DNA of 8,885 nt, taken from NCBI GenBank assembly GCA_900551535.1, contig URWJ01000053.1:1-8885 (forward strand), in the 5' to 3' direction. Source of the DNA: an uncultured Granulicatella sp. GTDB lineage: Bacteria; Bacillota; Bacilli; Lactobacillales; Aerococcaceae. Made by a program: the position numbers and the translations under genes. The notes beneath the pieces were generated by a model. It ran no database searches. It worked only from the letters and a program-made list of their open reading frames with translations, and had not been told where the DNA came from. Shown piece after piece: positions 1-5,920 of this stretch (positions are counted from its first letter, which is position 1; each line of letters opens with the position of its first letter).

Positions 1-915
1 CAGTTTTGTAACCACTACTTGTGGTAATAACTCTTCGATAAATGATTTTTCAGCAATTCCTACAGAGAAGGCTGTCGCACTTCCTGTAGCGGCTCCTTGT
101 TTCAAGCTCGCTGCGTAATCTTTGGTTTCAATAAATTTCGCCATAAAGCCTGAAAGCATTGAGTCTCCTGCTCCAACTGAGTTGACTAATTTTCCTTTTG
201 GAACATTCGATGTATAGACTTCCCCGGTTTCACTAAGGAGCATTGCTCCGTCAACCCCACGAGAAATTAATACATTTCGCGCGCCTATTTCTTGGAGTTT
301 TTTCGCATAATCGACAATTTGTTCTTCCGTTTCAATCGTCACCCCAAAAATCTCCCCTAACTCATGATGGTTTGGTTTGATAATGAATGGGTGATATGGA
401 AGACATTTCGTTAATAAATCTTTCGTTGTATCTAACACTAATTTTACGCCTTTATCATCGCACAATTTTGCAATCGTTGTGTATGCAGAGTGATCCATCC
501 CATTACCGGCATTTCCGGCTAAAAATACCACATCGCCCAATTGCAAGTTCGTTTCAAAATACTGTACTAAACGAGCGAAATCTTCTTTTGATACGACTGG
601 CCCATTAGCGTTGATTTCCGTTTCTTCGGTACTCTTTAATTTCAAATTAATACGCGTAACTCCGTCGATTTCGATGAAGTTCGTTTGAATTCCTTCTGCT
701 TGCAACGCTTCTTTAATGAAGTTTCCTGAGAAACCTGCCAAGAAACCTGTTGCTGTATTGTCGAAGCCTAATCGTTTCAAGATGACAGACATATTAATGC
801 CTTTTCCACCTGCCACGTAGTTTTCTTCTACAGAACGGTTTAAGGTGCCAAGTTCGCAGTTTGGAACTTTAACAACAAGGTCAATCGCTGGGTTAAACGT
901 AATCGTATAAATCAT
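1..915 (-). CDS. fruK: 1-phosphofructokinase FruK, C-terminal end cut by the window edge
   Basis: FruK phosphorylates fructose 1-phosphate, the product of the fructose PTS, to fructose 1,6-bisphosphate with ATP in the cytoplasm. I translated 305 codons from the ATG at 915 with no stop before base 1. The protein opens MIYTITFNPAID, typical of the PfkB/ribokinase family. It has the sugar-binding GGKGIN motif at about residues 36-41 and the anion-hole/catalytic motif GAGDS at 248-252, where D251 is the expected catalytic base. FruK proteins are usually about 303-313 residues, so only a few residues are probably missing. The ribosome site AAAGGAG (929-923) lies just after the fruR stop, leaving a 15-nt gap, so the two genes are very likely co-transcribed and translationally coupled. 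The related tagatose-6-phosphate kinase LacC is a possible alternative, but the fruR neighbour favours FruK. Confidence 0.93.
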   Translation of the reverse strand, partial: MIYTITFNPAIDLVVKVPNCELGTLNRSVEENYVAGGKGINMSVILKRLGFDNTATGFLAGFSGNFIKEALQAEGIQTNFIEIDGVTRINLKLKSTEETEINANGPVVSKEDFARLVQYFETNLQLGDVVFLAGNAGNGMDHSAYTTIAKLCDDKGVKLVLDTTKDLLTKCLPYHPFIIKPNHHELGEIFGVTIETEEQIVDYAKKLQEIGARNVLISRGVDGAMLLSETGEVYTSNVPKGKLVNSVGAGDSMLSGFMAKFIETKDYAASLKQGAATGSATAFSVGIAEKSFIEELLPQVVVTKL

Positions 916-930
916 GCTATCTCTCCTTTA

Positions 931-1689
931 TTATGCGTCCATTTCAACAAGACGAATGCTTCCGGCCATACGGTAACGTAAGTCGGCTTGCTCCTTCGTC
1001 GTGTTTGTGACCATGGTTACTTGATGAAAATCCGCAACCTTACAGAGACTTACTTTAGCAAATTTGCTCGAATCGGCCAAAACATACGCTTGATTACTCT
1101 TATTAATCGCAATTTTTTTAATCGTTGCTTCTTCTTCGTCTGGAGTCGTATAGCCATAGCTTAAATCGACACCGTTCATTCCAAGAAAAGCTTTTTTGAA
1201 GAAATACTCGCGTAATTGGTTTTGCGCAAGAGGTCCCACCACCGCGCTCGTTTCCGTTTTAACTTGTCCACCAAGGAGCACCGTTTTAATGCCATAGTCT
1301 GCTAATAAGTGTGCTTGTTGCACACCGTTTGTAATGACAGTGACATCCTTTCCTTCTAAATGAGGAATCATGCGAAGTGTTGTCGTTCCCGCATCCATGT
1401 AGATTGTTTCGCCTTTTGTCACAAGAGAAGCCGCATAGCGACCGATGCATTCCTTCTCACGTCGGTTTGAACGTTCCTTTTCTTTTGTGGTTGGTTCATA
1501 CTCTTTTGAATAGACGCGTTTAGCACCGCCATGCACACGAATCAATGTCCCTTCCTCTTCTAATAAAGAAAGGTCTCGACGAACCGTAGATTCAGAAGCA
1601 CCTAGCGCCTCCATTAAGTCTCTTAGGTGTACTGTATCTTCCTTTTCTAATAAGTCCAAAATGATTCTTCTACGTTTTTCAGTAAGCAT
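931..1689 (-). CDS. fruR: DeoR-family transcriptional regulator of the fructose operon
   Basis: This 252-residue protein has the standard DeoR-family layout. An N-terminal winged helix-turn-helix covers residues 1-57 (MLTEKRRRIILDLL, then SESTVRRDLSLLEEEG and IRVHGG). A DeoR C-terminal sugar-phosphate sensor follows, with DAGTTT near residue 100, NGVQQAHLL, LLGGQ, GMNGVD and a late ADSSKF motif. The full length and position directly before fruK identify it as the fructose-operon repressor; family members usually sense fructose 1-phosphate. The start is supported by the strong ribosome site AGGAGGAG (1701-1694), about 4-6 nt from the ATG. It is the first gene of the operon as seen here, so it probably controls its own expression. 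I could not identify its operator with confidence. Confidence 0.93.
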   Translation of the reverse strand: MLTEKRRRIILDLLEKEDTVHLRDLMEALGASESTVRRDLSLLEEEGTLIRVHGGAKRVYSKEYEPTTKEKERSNRREKECIGRYAASLVTKGETIYMDAGTTTLRMIPHLEGKDVTVITNGVQQAHLLADYGIKTVLLGGQVKTETSAVVGPLAQNQLREYFFKKAFLGMNGVDLSYGYTTPDEEEATIKKIAINKSNQAYVLADSSKFAKVSLCKVADFHQVTMVTNTTKEQADLRYRMAGSIRLVEMDA

Positions 1690-1881
1690 AAAGCTCCTCC
1701 TACAATCGACAAATATAAGTTAAAAATCCGGCCCTTTAAACGGTCAAAAAATTTCATATGTATATAATATAATTTATATTAACAATTACATTCCTTATAT
1801 AATATAAAATTATATAGCAACCGGTGCAAGTAATTTACGTGCTTTATGAAAGAAGAAATTACACTATTCGAGATATTTTCT

Positions 1882-1907
1882 GAATACTTCCGGCAGTATT
1901 CTTTTTA
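1882..1907 (+). terminator. Orphan terminator-like hairpin on the plus strand
   Basis: GAATACT (1882-1888) pairs with AGTATTC (1895-1901) around the loop TCCGGC, and on the plus strand it is followed directly by TTTTTAT. The 20-bp dyad is perfect except for one position pair. No plus-strand gene lies upstream; both flanking genes are on the minus strand. It could end a small plus-strand RNA, or be an operator dyad that happens to precede a T run. Confidence 0.4.
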
Positions 1908-1947
1908 TACTATTTTTTATATATTCGAACCCTCTTTATTAAGGCAT

Positions 1948-1977
1948 AAAAAAGACGCCAGAGATTCCTCTGACGCC
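1948..1977 (-). terminator. Intrinsic terminator of pyrP
   Basis: On the minus strand GGCGTCAGAG pairs with CTCTGGCGTC (two G-U pairs) around the loop GAAT, followed by six U residues. It begins 23 nt after the pyrP stop, so it should end the pyrP transcript and insulate fruR. Confidence 0.88.
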
Positions 1978-2000
1978 CTTATTGTTCGCTAACGTTTTAA

Positions 2001-3293
2001 TTATTTTTCTTCCGTTTTTTCGTGTGGCAAGATTAAGTTTAAGACGATTCCAGCAATCGCACAAAGCGCTGTCCCTGATAAAGTGACAGGCCCTACTTCA
2101 AGCACTGCTGCACCAAGTCCAAGGACTAACATTGAGCTTGCGATAATGAGATTTCGTACTTGTCTGAAGTCCACTTGTTTCTCGATTAATACTTTCAATC
2201 CGTTTGAAGCAATAACCCCGTATAAGAGAATCGCCATTCCACCAAGTACTGCATTTGGAATCGTACGAATCAGTGCTGTAAATTTACCAAAGAAACTGAA
2301 TCCAATCGCAATCAGTGCAGCATTACGAATCACCGATACAGATGCGATACGTGTCAAGCCTACAACCCCTGTGTTTTCACCGTAAGTTGTATTGGCAGGT
2401 CCTCCTAGGAAGGCAGATACGGCTGTTGCGACCCCGTCTCCAATTAGCGTACGGTGTAAGCCTGGGTCCTTCAAAAATTGACGTCCGCAGATTTCGCTTA
2501 ATACAGTGTGATCCCCGATATGTTCAGCAATCGTTACAACCGCTACTGGCAGAAGCGCCCATGTTTCAGGCCCAAAGTATAAGTTATATTGATGGAATAC
2601 TCCGTTTGTATTGAATGGTAAGTATAATTCTGGCAAAGCAATCCATTGTGCTTCAATGACTTTTGTGAAATCTACTAGTCCAAAGAAGATGGCCACGATA
2701 TATCCACCGATAATCCCAAATAGGAATGGAATGATTTTCAAGAAGCCTTTTGCTTTTGTATTAATAAATGCCGTTATTAAGAAAGTCACGGTCGCAACCA
2801 GCATTGGCTTCCAGTCACCATCTTTTACAAATCCAGCATTCGTTACCGCACCATTGGCAAGACCTAAACCAATAACGATAATCATTGGTCCGATGACGAT
2901 TGGCGGTAAGAGTTGGTTAATCCAATTTGTTCCTAAGAATTTAACAAATAAGGCCACAACCACATAGAGTAGTCCGACTAACACAACCCCTGTTTGCGCA
3001 GCATCTGGTTTCCCTTCCATTTGTGCCATCGCGAATTGCATGGCCGTAATAAAAGCAAAAGAGGATCCCAAGTAAACAGGCACTTTAAACTGCGTCGCAA
3101 CCATATAGATTAGTGTTCCTAATCCTGACGCAAATAAAGCAACCGATACTGGCATCCCCAATATTAACGGCACTAAAACAGTGGCACCAAACATCGCAAA
3201 CACGTGCTGTAAACTCAAGAACAGCCCAGGCACGAGCTCCGGTTTTTGATCCACATCTAACAACAGATCGACTTTTGAAGTTTGTAACTCCAT
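2001..3293 (-). CDS. pyrP: Uracil permease (NCS2/UraA family)
   Basis: This inner-membrane uracil importer belongs to the NCS2 nucleobase transporter family, normally a proton symporter with 14 membrane spans. From the chosen start it has 430 residues, the usual UraA/PyrP length. Family marks are QHVFAMFGATVLVP near the N terminus, VPVYLGSSFAF (71-81), VTIAEHIGDH (253-262, with E257 and H258 in the substrate-site region) and GGPANTTYGENTG (297-309, with E306). The frame stays open upstream to a GTG at 3389, but that GTG lies inside the PyrR-binding hairpin, and the extra 32 residues would span the attenuator. The ATG at 3293, preceded by GAGGG (3302-3298), is therefore the start. The PyrR leader points to uracil rather than xanthine as substrate. 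It is a single-gene unit with its own promoter and terminator. Confidence 0.95.
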   Translation of the reverse strand: MELQTSKVDLLLDVDQKPELVPGLFLSLQHVFAMFGATVLVPLILGMPVSVALFASGLGTLIYMVATQFKVPVYLGSSFAFITAMQFAMAQMEGKPDAAQTGVVLVGLLYVVVALFVKFLGTNWINQLLPPIVIGPMIIVIGLGLANGAVTNAGFVKDGDWKPMLVATVTFLITAFINTKAKGFLKIIPFLFGIIGGYIVAIFFGLVDFTKVIEAQWIALPELYLPFNTNGVFHQYNLYFGPETWALLPVAVVTIAEHIGDHTVLSEICGRQFLKDPGLHRTLIGDGVATAVSAFLGGPANTTYGENTGVVGLTRIASVSVIRNAALIAIGFSFFGKFTALIRTIPNAVLGGMAILLYGVIASNGLKVLIEKQVDFRQVRNLIIASSMLVLGLGAAVLEVGPVTLSGTALCAIAGIVLNLILPHEKTEEK

Positions 3294-3326
3294 TTTACCC
3301 TCTTTTCCGGGCGTTTTTGTGCACAC

Positions 3327-3356
3327 AAAAAGCCCTATGTTTTTTAAGCGTAGGGC
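3327..3356 (-). terminator. Attenuator terminator in the pyrP leader
   Basis: GCCCTA (3356-3351) pairs with TAGGGC (3337-3332) on the minus strand, followed by TTTTT (3331-3327). It sits about 35 nt before the pyrP start codon, inside the leader rather than after a gene, as expected for an attenuator. Confidence 0.85.
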
Positions 3357-3378
3357 CAGTCTAATAAACTTGATCTTA

Positions 3379-3411
3379 GCCTTTCTCACCTCTCTGGATG
3401 AGTTTAAAAGC
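3379..3411 (-). promoter_or_regulatory. PyrR-binding RNA hairpin (anti-antiterminator)
   Basis: The minus-strand RNA contains AUCCAGAGAGGU, matching the core of the known PyrR-binding consensus ARUCCNGNGAGGYU; only the two outermost positions differ. The hairpin has a lower stem GCUUUU/AAAGGC, a one-sided AAA bulge, an upper stem CUCA/UGAG and the conserved loop. A purine-rich internal bulge below the loop is typical of PyrR sites. Confidence 0.88.
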
Positions 3412-3425
3412 CCTTGCTAGCAGAT

Positions 3426-3434
3426 AGTGTATCA
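3426..3434 (-). promoter_or_regulatory. Extended -10 promoter of pyrP
   Basis: The minus strand carries TGATACACT, a TGn-extended -10 (TACACT), with only a poor -35 match 17 nt upstream (TAGCAA). Initiation would fall near 3418, just before the AGGGC that starts the antiterminator, which fits a complete attenuator leader. Confidence 0.6.
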
Positions 3435-3485
3435 CACCTAAATTGGATTTGCTATACTTTTTTCTGTTTTTTTTAAACAAAAGTA

Positions 3486-3514
3486 TTGTTCCCATTATCA
3501 ATCCCAGTTACAAT
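3486..3514 (+). promoter_or_regulatory. Sigma-A-type promoter of cysK
   Basis: TTGTTC (3486-3491) and TACAAT (3509-3514) are separated by exactly 17 nt. The -10 matches 5 of 6 consensus bases. The predicted start near 3521 gives a leader of about 47 nt. The 5-bp dyad GTTAC/GTAAC (3507-3511, 3516-3520) overlaps the -10 and start region and could be an operator. Confidence 0.7.
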
Positions 3515-3522
3515 GGTAACAA

Positions 3523-3553
3523 GCAACCCTTAAAGTTGCCCAGTCTAACTTTA
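3523..3553 (+). promoter_or_regulatory. Two overlapping, mutually exclusive leader hairpins before cysK
   Basis: GCAAC (3523-3527) can pair with GTTGC (3535-3539). TAAAGTT (3531-3537) can instead pair with AACTTTA (3547-3553). Both use AAAGTT, so only one can form at a time. The second hairpin abuts the ribosome site GGAGGA (3555-3560). This may affect translation, but a role is inference and the stems are short. Confidence 0.35.
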
Positions 3554-3567
3554 TGGAGGAATCATTT

Positions 3568-4494
3568 ATGGTCAAATCAGTAGAAACTATCACAGAATTA
3601 ATCGGGAACACTCCCCTTGTGAAACTACGTCGTTTAGTTTCAGACGATTCTGCAGATGTATATGTAAAAGTCGAGTCGTTTAACGCCGGAGGATCTGTAA
3701 AAGATCGTATCGCTTTAAACATCATCGAAACAGCTGAGAAAGATGGTAGCCTAAAACCTGGCGACACAATCATCGAAGCAACAAGTGGAAATACAGGTGT
3801 AGGACTTTCATTAATCGGTGCTGCCAAAGGATACAAGGTCATCACAATTATGCCTGAATCTATGTCTATCGAACGCCGTCAATTAATGAAAGCATACGGT
3901 ACAGAAGTCTTATTAACGCCTGCTGCTGACGGATTCGGCGCTGCCGTTGCCAAAGCAGAAGAATTAGCGGCACAACCTGGCTACTTCTGGGCACGTCAAT
4001 TCGACAACGAAGCAAACCCAGCTATCCACTATCAAACAACTGGGCAAGAAATTATTAAAGCCTTCGACGGAAAAACTCCAGATGCTTACATCAGTGGTAT
4101 CGGTACAGGCGGTACGATTACAGGTGTTGGTCGTGCATTAAAAGGAGTAAACAAAGACGTGGAAATTATCGGGGTTGAACCTGAAGAAGCACCATTCATT
4201 TCTAAAGGGCAAAAAGGAAAACACCGCATCCAAGGAATCTCTGCTGGTTTTGAACCAAGCATTATCGACCGCGAAGTCATCGACGGCTTTGAACTTGTAA
4301 CAAGTGACGATGCCATCGAAACTGCGAAAAACTTAGCCGCTAAAGAAGGGATCCTTGCTGGTATTTCTTCTGGAGCTGCTGTCACTGCCGCTCTACGTGT
4401 TGCAAAACGCTTAGGAAAAGGCAAGTCTGTTGTGGTTCTATTACCTGATACAGGCGAACGTTACCTCTCAACAGGCATTTTCGGCGAAGCGTAA
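3568..4494 (+). CDS. cysK: Cysteine synthase A (O-acetylserine sulfhydrylase)
   Basis: This cytoplasmic PLP enzyme makes cysteine from O-acetylserine and sulfide. From the ATG at 3568 it has 308 residues, the normal CysK length. It shows ELIGNTPLVKL near the N terminus, the PLP-lysine motif GGSVKDR with K45, the substrate loop TSGNTG (72-77), the phosphate-cup loop GTGGT (179-183), SSGAA (267-271) and the C-terminal LPDTGERYLST. An in-frame ATG 15 nt upstream at 3553 overlaps the ribosome site GGAGGA (3555-3560) and so cannot be the start; that site is correctly spaced for 3568. The motif before SVKDR reads NAGG, where many family members have NPGG or NPGS. The gene is monocistronic, divergent from pyrP, and followed by the structured element at 4508. 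CysM-like activity cannot be excluded from sequence alone. Confidence 0.95.
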   Translation: MVKSVETITELIGNTPLVKLRRLVSDDSADVYVKVESFNAGGSVKDRIALNIIETAEKDGSLKPGDTIIEATSGNTGVGLSLIGAAKGYKVITIMPESMSIERRQLMKAYGTEVLLTPAADGFGAAVAKAEELAAQPGYFWARQFDNEANPAIHYQTTGQEIIKAFDGKTPDAYISGIGTGGTITGVGRALKGVNKDVEIIGVEPEEAPFISKGQKGKHRIQGISAGFEPSIIDREVIDGFELVTSDDAIETAKNLAAKEGILAGISSGAAVTAALRVAKRLGKGKSVVVLLPDTGERYLSTGIFGEA

Positions 4495-4507
4495 TTCGTT
4501 CTAAAAA

Positions 4508-4711
4508 CACAAACCTCAAAACTTTATTGCAATCTTTTGAATCTCTTCATAGTGATGGCAGTAGTTGTACCGGGTTGAGCCAAGGTCTCAACCCTACCAA
4601 GCTTCAAACAGGCCGTAAAACGGCCTGTAATTCACATTGGTTACACTCACTACTGTTCTCACTATAGAATTCAAAAGATTTCCATTCAGTTTTTGAGGTT
4701 CTTTTTTTGTG
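4508..4711 (+). ncRNA. Candidate branched structured RNA or elaborate terminator after cysK
   Basis: Two arms of about 60 nt, 4512-4569 and 4642-4700, are imperfect reverse complements. Matching blocks are AACCTCAAAA, AATCTTTTGAAT, ATAGTGA, CAGTAGT and TGTA, broken by short bulges. The interior holds a hairpin GGGTTGAG/CTCAACCC (4572-4579, 4587-4594) with a 7-nt loop. A second, ACAGGCCGT/ACGGCCTGT (4608-4616, 4620-4628), has a 3-nt loop, and ACCAA/TTGGT (4596-4600, 4637-4641) can enclose it. The fold is thus a long stem closing a three-way junction. On the plus strand the 3' arm runs into seven T (4702-4708), so it should also end the cysK transcript. I do not recognise a known RNA family. 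A small non-coding repeat element with long terminal inverted repeats is the main alternative; no target-site duplication was evident. Confidence 0.5.
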
Positions 4712-4746
4712 CGAAAATTTAGTTGAAAGGCGTTCAGAATCCAGAT

Positions 4747-4872
4747 GTATCATGCGTGATACGTATCATACATGATACACTCTACTCTTTTTGTATCAAT
4801 TTTGATACGTATCATTTTTGATACAACTCAACTTTTCGATGTAACATTTTTGTTACGTAACATAATTGTTAC
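4747..4872. repeat. Three back-to-back pairs of 16-bp palindromes
   Basis: Six 16-bp dyads fit GTAWCA-N4-TGWTAC. They lie at 4747-4762 with 4763-4778, at 4793-4808 with 4809-4824, and at 4841-4856 with 4857-4872. Within each pair the units abut directly, giving centres TGATACGTATCA twice and TGTTACGTAACA once, 46 and 48 bp apart. In the third pair all four half-sites carry the same T-to-A change with its complement, so the dyad is kept. The centre of each pair resembles LacI-family operators, which are palindromes with a central CG. Yet the array sits between two converging genes, far from any promoter I can see. It may be a protein-binding array, a DNA-architecture site or a set of RNA hairpins. 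Confidence 0.85.
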
Positions 4873-4880
4873 ACTCGAAG

Positions 4881-4920
4881 CAAAACAAAAACCACCTCGG
4901 AAAATTTTCCAAGGTGGTTT
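4881..4920 (-). terminator. Terminator of the SDR-kdgT operon
   Basis: On the minus strand AAACCACCT (4920-4912) pairs with AGGTGGTTT (4897-4889), and the stem continues through a G-U pair into GGAAAATTTTCC. This gives a nearly unbroken 16-bp hairpin, followed by TTGTTTTG. It starts 15 nt after the permease stop codon. Confidence 0.88.
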
Positions 4921-4935
4921 CACTTTTAAATTCGA

Positions 4936-5874
4936 TTAAGCTTCTTGTGCTTTGGCTTCTTTTTTGTTTCCGAATTTCTTAGCAATATACGCTGTTAAGA
5001 TTGGAGTTAAAATAGCTGTTACGATTACTGAAGCTGTAATTTGAGTCGTTGCTGTTGCTTCGATTCCTTTGAACGAAGCATCCACTGCTGAAAGTGCAGC
5101 TGGTGTAGCGATAGCGCTGGCTGCTGTACTTGAGATGGCAGCACCGGCAACCCCGTTACCACCTGTTAAGCGGTCTGCGGTGATAGATGCAATACCACCG
5201 ACAAATGTAGTAATCACCCCTAGTAAAATACCAGGTAGACCACCTTCAAGGATTTGGCCAAAGCTCATGTTAGCCCCTAAACAGAAACCAACGACGATAA
5301 TGATGGCTGTAATCCCGTTTGAAAGAACTTTCTTCATGTATGGGAAGGCATTCCCTAACGCAATCCCTAACACAAGTGGCAATACAGTTCCGACTAAGTT
5401 CCAAATCGAGATGTTTGCAAGACCTGCACTACTTAATACGGCCATTGTTACCATTGGTCCAACGCTAAGTGTTGTAATCCCAACGGCACCAGCATCGATT
5501 TCATCCCCGTATACATCTACAATACCCGCATACATTGCGTTGTTGGCTACTGAAATGGCACCGATAACGGCAACGGCGCTAAGTCCGAGGAAGTTGTCAT
5601 TGAATACTTTCGCAACCAATAACCCTAAGACTACAGATACCGCAATTTTTGCTAAAATAATCGCTGCCCCACGTCCAACGGCTTTTGGTGTGTTTTTAAG
5701 AGAAATGGTACCCCCGATAATGAAGAGGAATGCCCCAACAAGTGGTCCAGCACCTTTCACGATTGGAGTGGTAAATCCACCAATTTGTAATATTTGAGGG
5801 AAAAATGTATTAATCACACATCCAATAAACATTGGAATAATGATTGTATCCCCAGGAATTTTAATCTTTTTCAT
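4936..5874 (-). CDS. kdgT: KdgT-family permease (2-keto-3-deoxygluconate transporter family)
   Basis: This 312-residue integral membrane protein is close in length to E. coli KdgT (327), a proton-coupled importer of 2-keto-3-deoxygluconate. It shows the family's start MKKIKIPGDTIIIPMFIG, about ten hydrophobic segments, AFLFIIGGTISLKN (48-61), GAISVANNAMYAG (105-117), GFCLGANMSFGQ (196-207) and DRLTGGNGVAGAA (234-246). The C-terminal tail is lysine-rich. The frame extends to a GTG at 5883, but AAGGA (5890-5886) would then be only 2 nt away. The ATG at 5874, 11 nt from that site, is the better start. It lies 46 nt after the SDR gene and ends at a strong terminator, so the two form an operon. 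No 2-keto-3-deoxygluconate kinase or aldolase is nearby, so the true substrate may be a related sugar acid. Confidence 0.85.
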   Translation of the reverse strand: MKKIKIPGDTIIIPMFIGCVINTFFPQILQIGGFTTPIVKGAGPLVGAFLFIIGGTISLKNTPKAVGRGAAIILAKIAVSVVLGLLVAKVFNDNFLGLSAVAVIGAISVANNAMYAGIVDVYGDEIDAGAVGITTLSVGPMVTMAVLSSAGLANISIWNLVGTVLPLVLGIALGNAFPYMKKVLSNGITAIIIVVGFCLGANMSFGQILEGGLPGILLGVITTFVGGIASITADRLTGGNGVAGAAISSTAASAIATPAALSAVDASFKGIEATATTQITASVIVTAILTPILTAYIAKKFGNKKEAKAQEA

Positions 5875-5920
5875 ACTGTTCACAATCCTTCTCTGATTTG
5901 GAATAAGACTCTAGCTAAAA

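Larger units (their letters stand above)
1690..2000. other. AT-rich gap between pyrP and fruR with no gene
   Basis: This 311-base gap separates the end of pyrP from the start of fruR, both on the minus strand. It holds the pyrP terminator (1948-1977), a plus-strand terminator-like hairpin (1882-1907) and a very AT-rich block at 1757-1820 that must contain the fruR promoter. One weak minus-strand candidate is TTGTTA (1785-1780), 17 nt from TACATA (1762-1757). Several TATAAT-like hexamers compete in the same block, so I do not fix a promoter. I saw no convincing open reading frame and no catabolite-response element. Confidence 0.6.
3294..3418 (-). promoter_or_regulatory. PyrR-dependent transcription attenuator leader of pyrP
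   Basis: The untranslated leader can fold in two exclusive ways. In the antiterminated form, AGGGC (3414-3410) and TAAACT (3406-3401) pair with GCCCT (3356-3352) and AGTTTA (3370-3365), which blocks the terminator. In the repressed form, the PyrR hairpin at 3379-3411 takes up the 5' half of the antiterminator, so the terminator at 3327-3356 forms. By analogy with characterised Bacilli pyr leaders, PyrR charged with UMP or UTP stabilises the second form, switching the permease off when pyrimidines are plentiful. The pairings are read from the sequence; ligand control is inferred from the family. Confidence 0.88.

Noticed and set aside
387..608. Plus-strand open frame of 73 codons inside fruK
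   Set aside because: It lies opposite the clear FruK frame and its translation resembles no known protein.
3294..3389. N-terminal extension of the uracil permease to a GTG start
   Set aside because: The extension is the PyrR leader read as codons. The GTG lies within the PyrR hairpin, and the shorter protein matches the family length.
3553..3567. Upstream ATG start for cysK
   Set aside because: The GGAGGA ribosome site overlaps this ATG, so it can serve only the ATG at 3568.
3498..3845. Minus-strand open frame of 115 codons opposite the start of cysK
   Set aside because: It overlaps the cysK promoter and coding region antisense, shows no recognisable protein motif, and cysK itself is certain.
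4571..4628. tRNA or T-box fragment suggested by the two compact hairpins
   Set aside because: There is no anticodon arm, no T-loop sequence and no T-box consensus, and the stem lengths do not fit a cloverleaf.
4508..4711. Insertion sequence
   Set aside because: The inverted repeats are long enough, but there is no transposase frame between them and no clear target duplication. A non-coding repeat or RNA fits better.
4747..4872. CRISPR array
   Set aside because: The repeats are short palindromes that abut each other with no unique spacers of regular length, and there are no cas genes.
5069..5797. Plus-strand open frame of 242 codons opposite the permease gene
   Set aside because: It is an antisense shadow of a hydrophobic, alanine- and glycine-rich gene. 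Its translation has no family signature and it has no convincing ribosome site.
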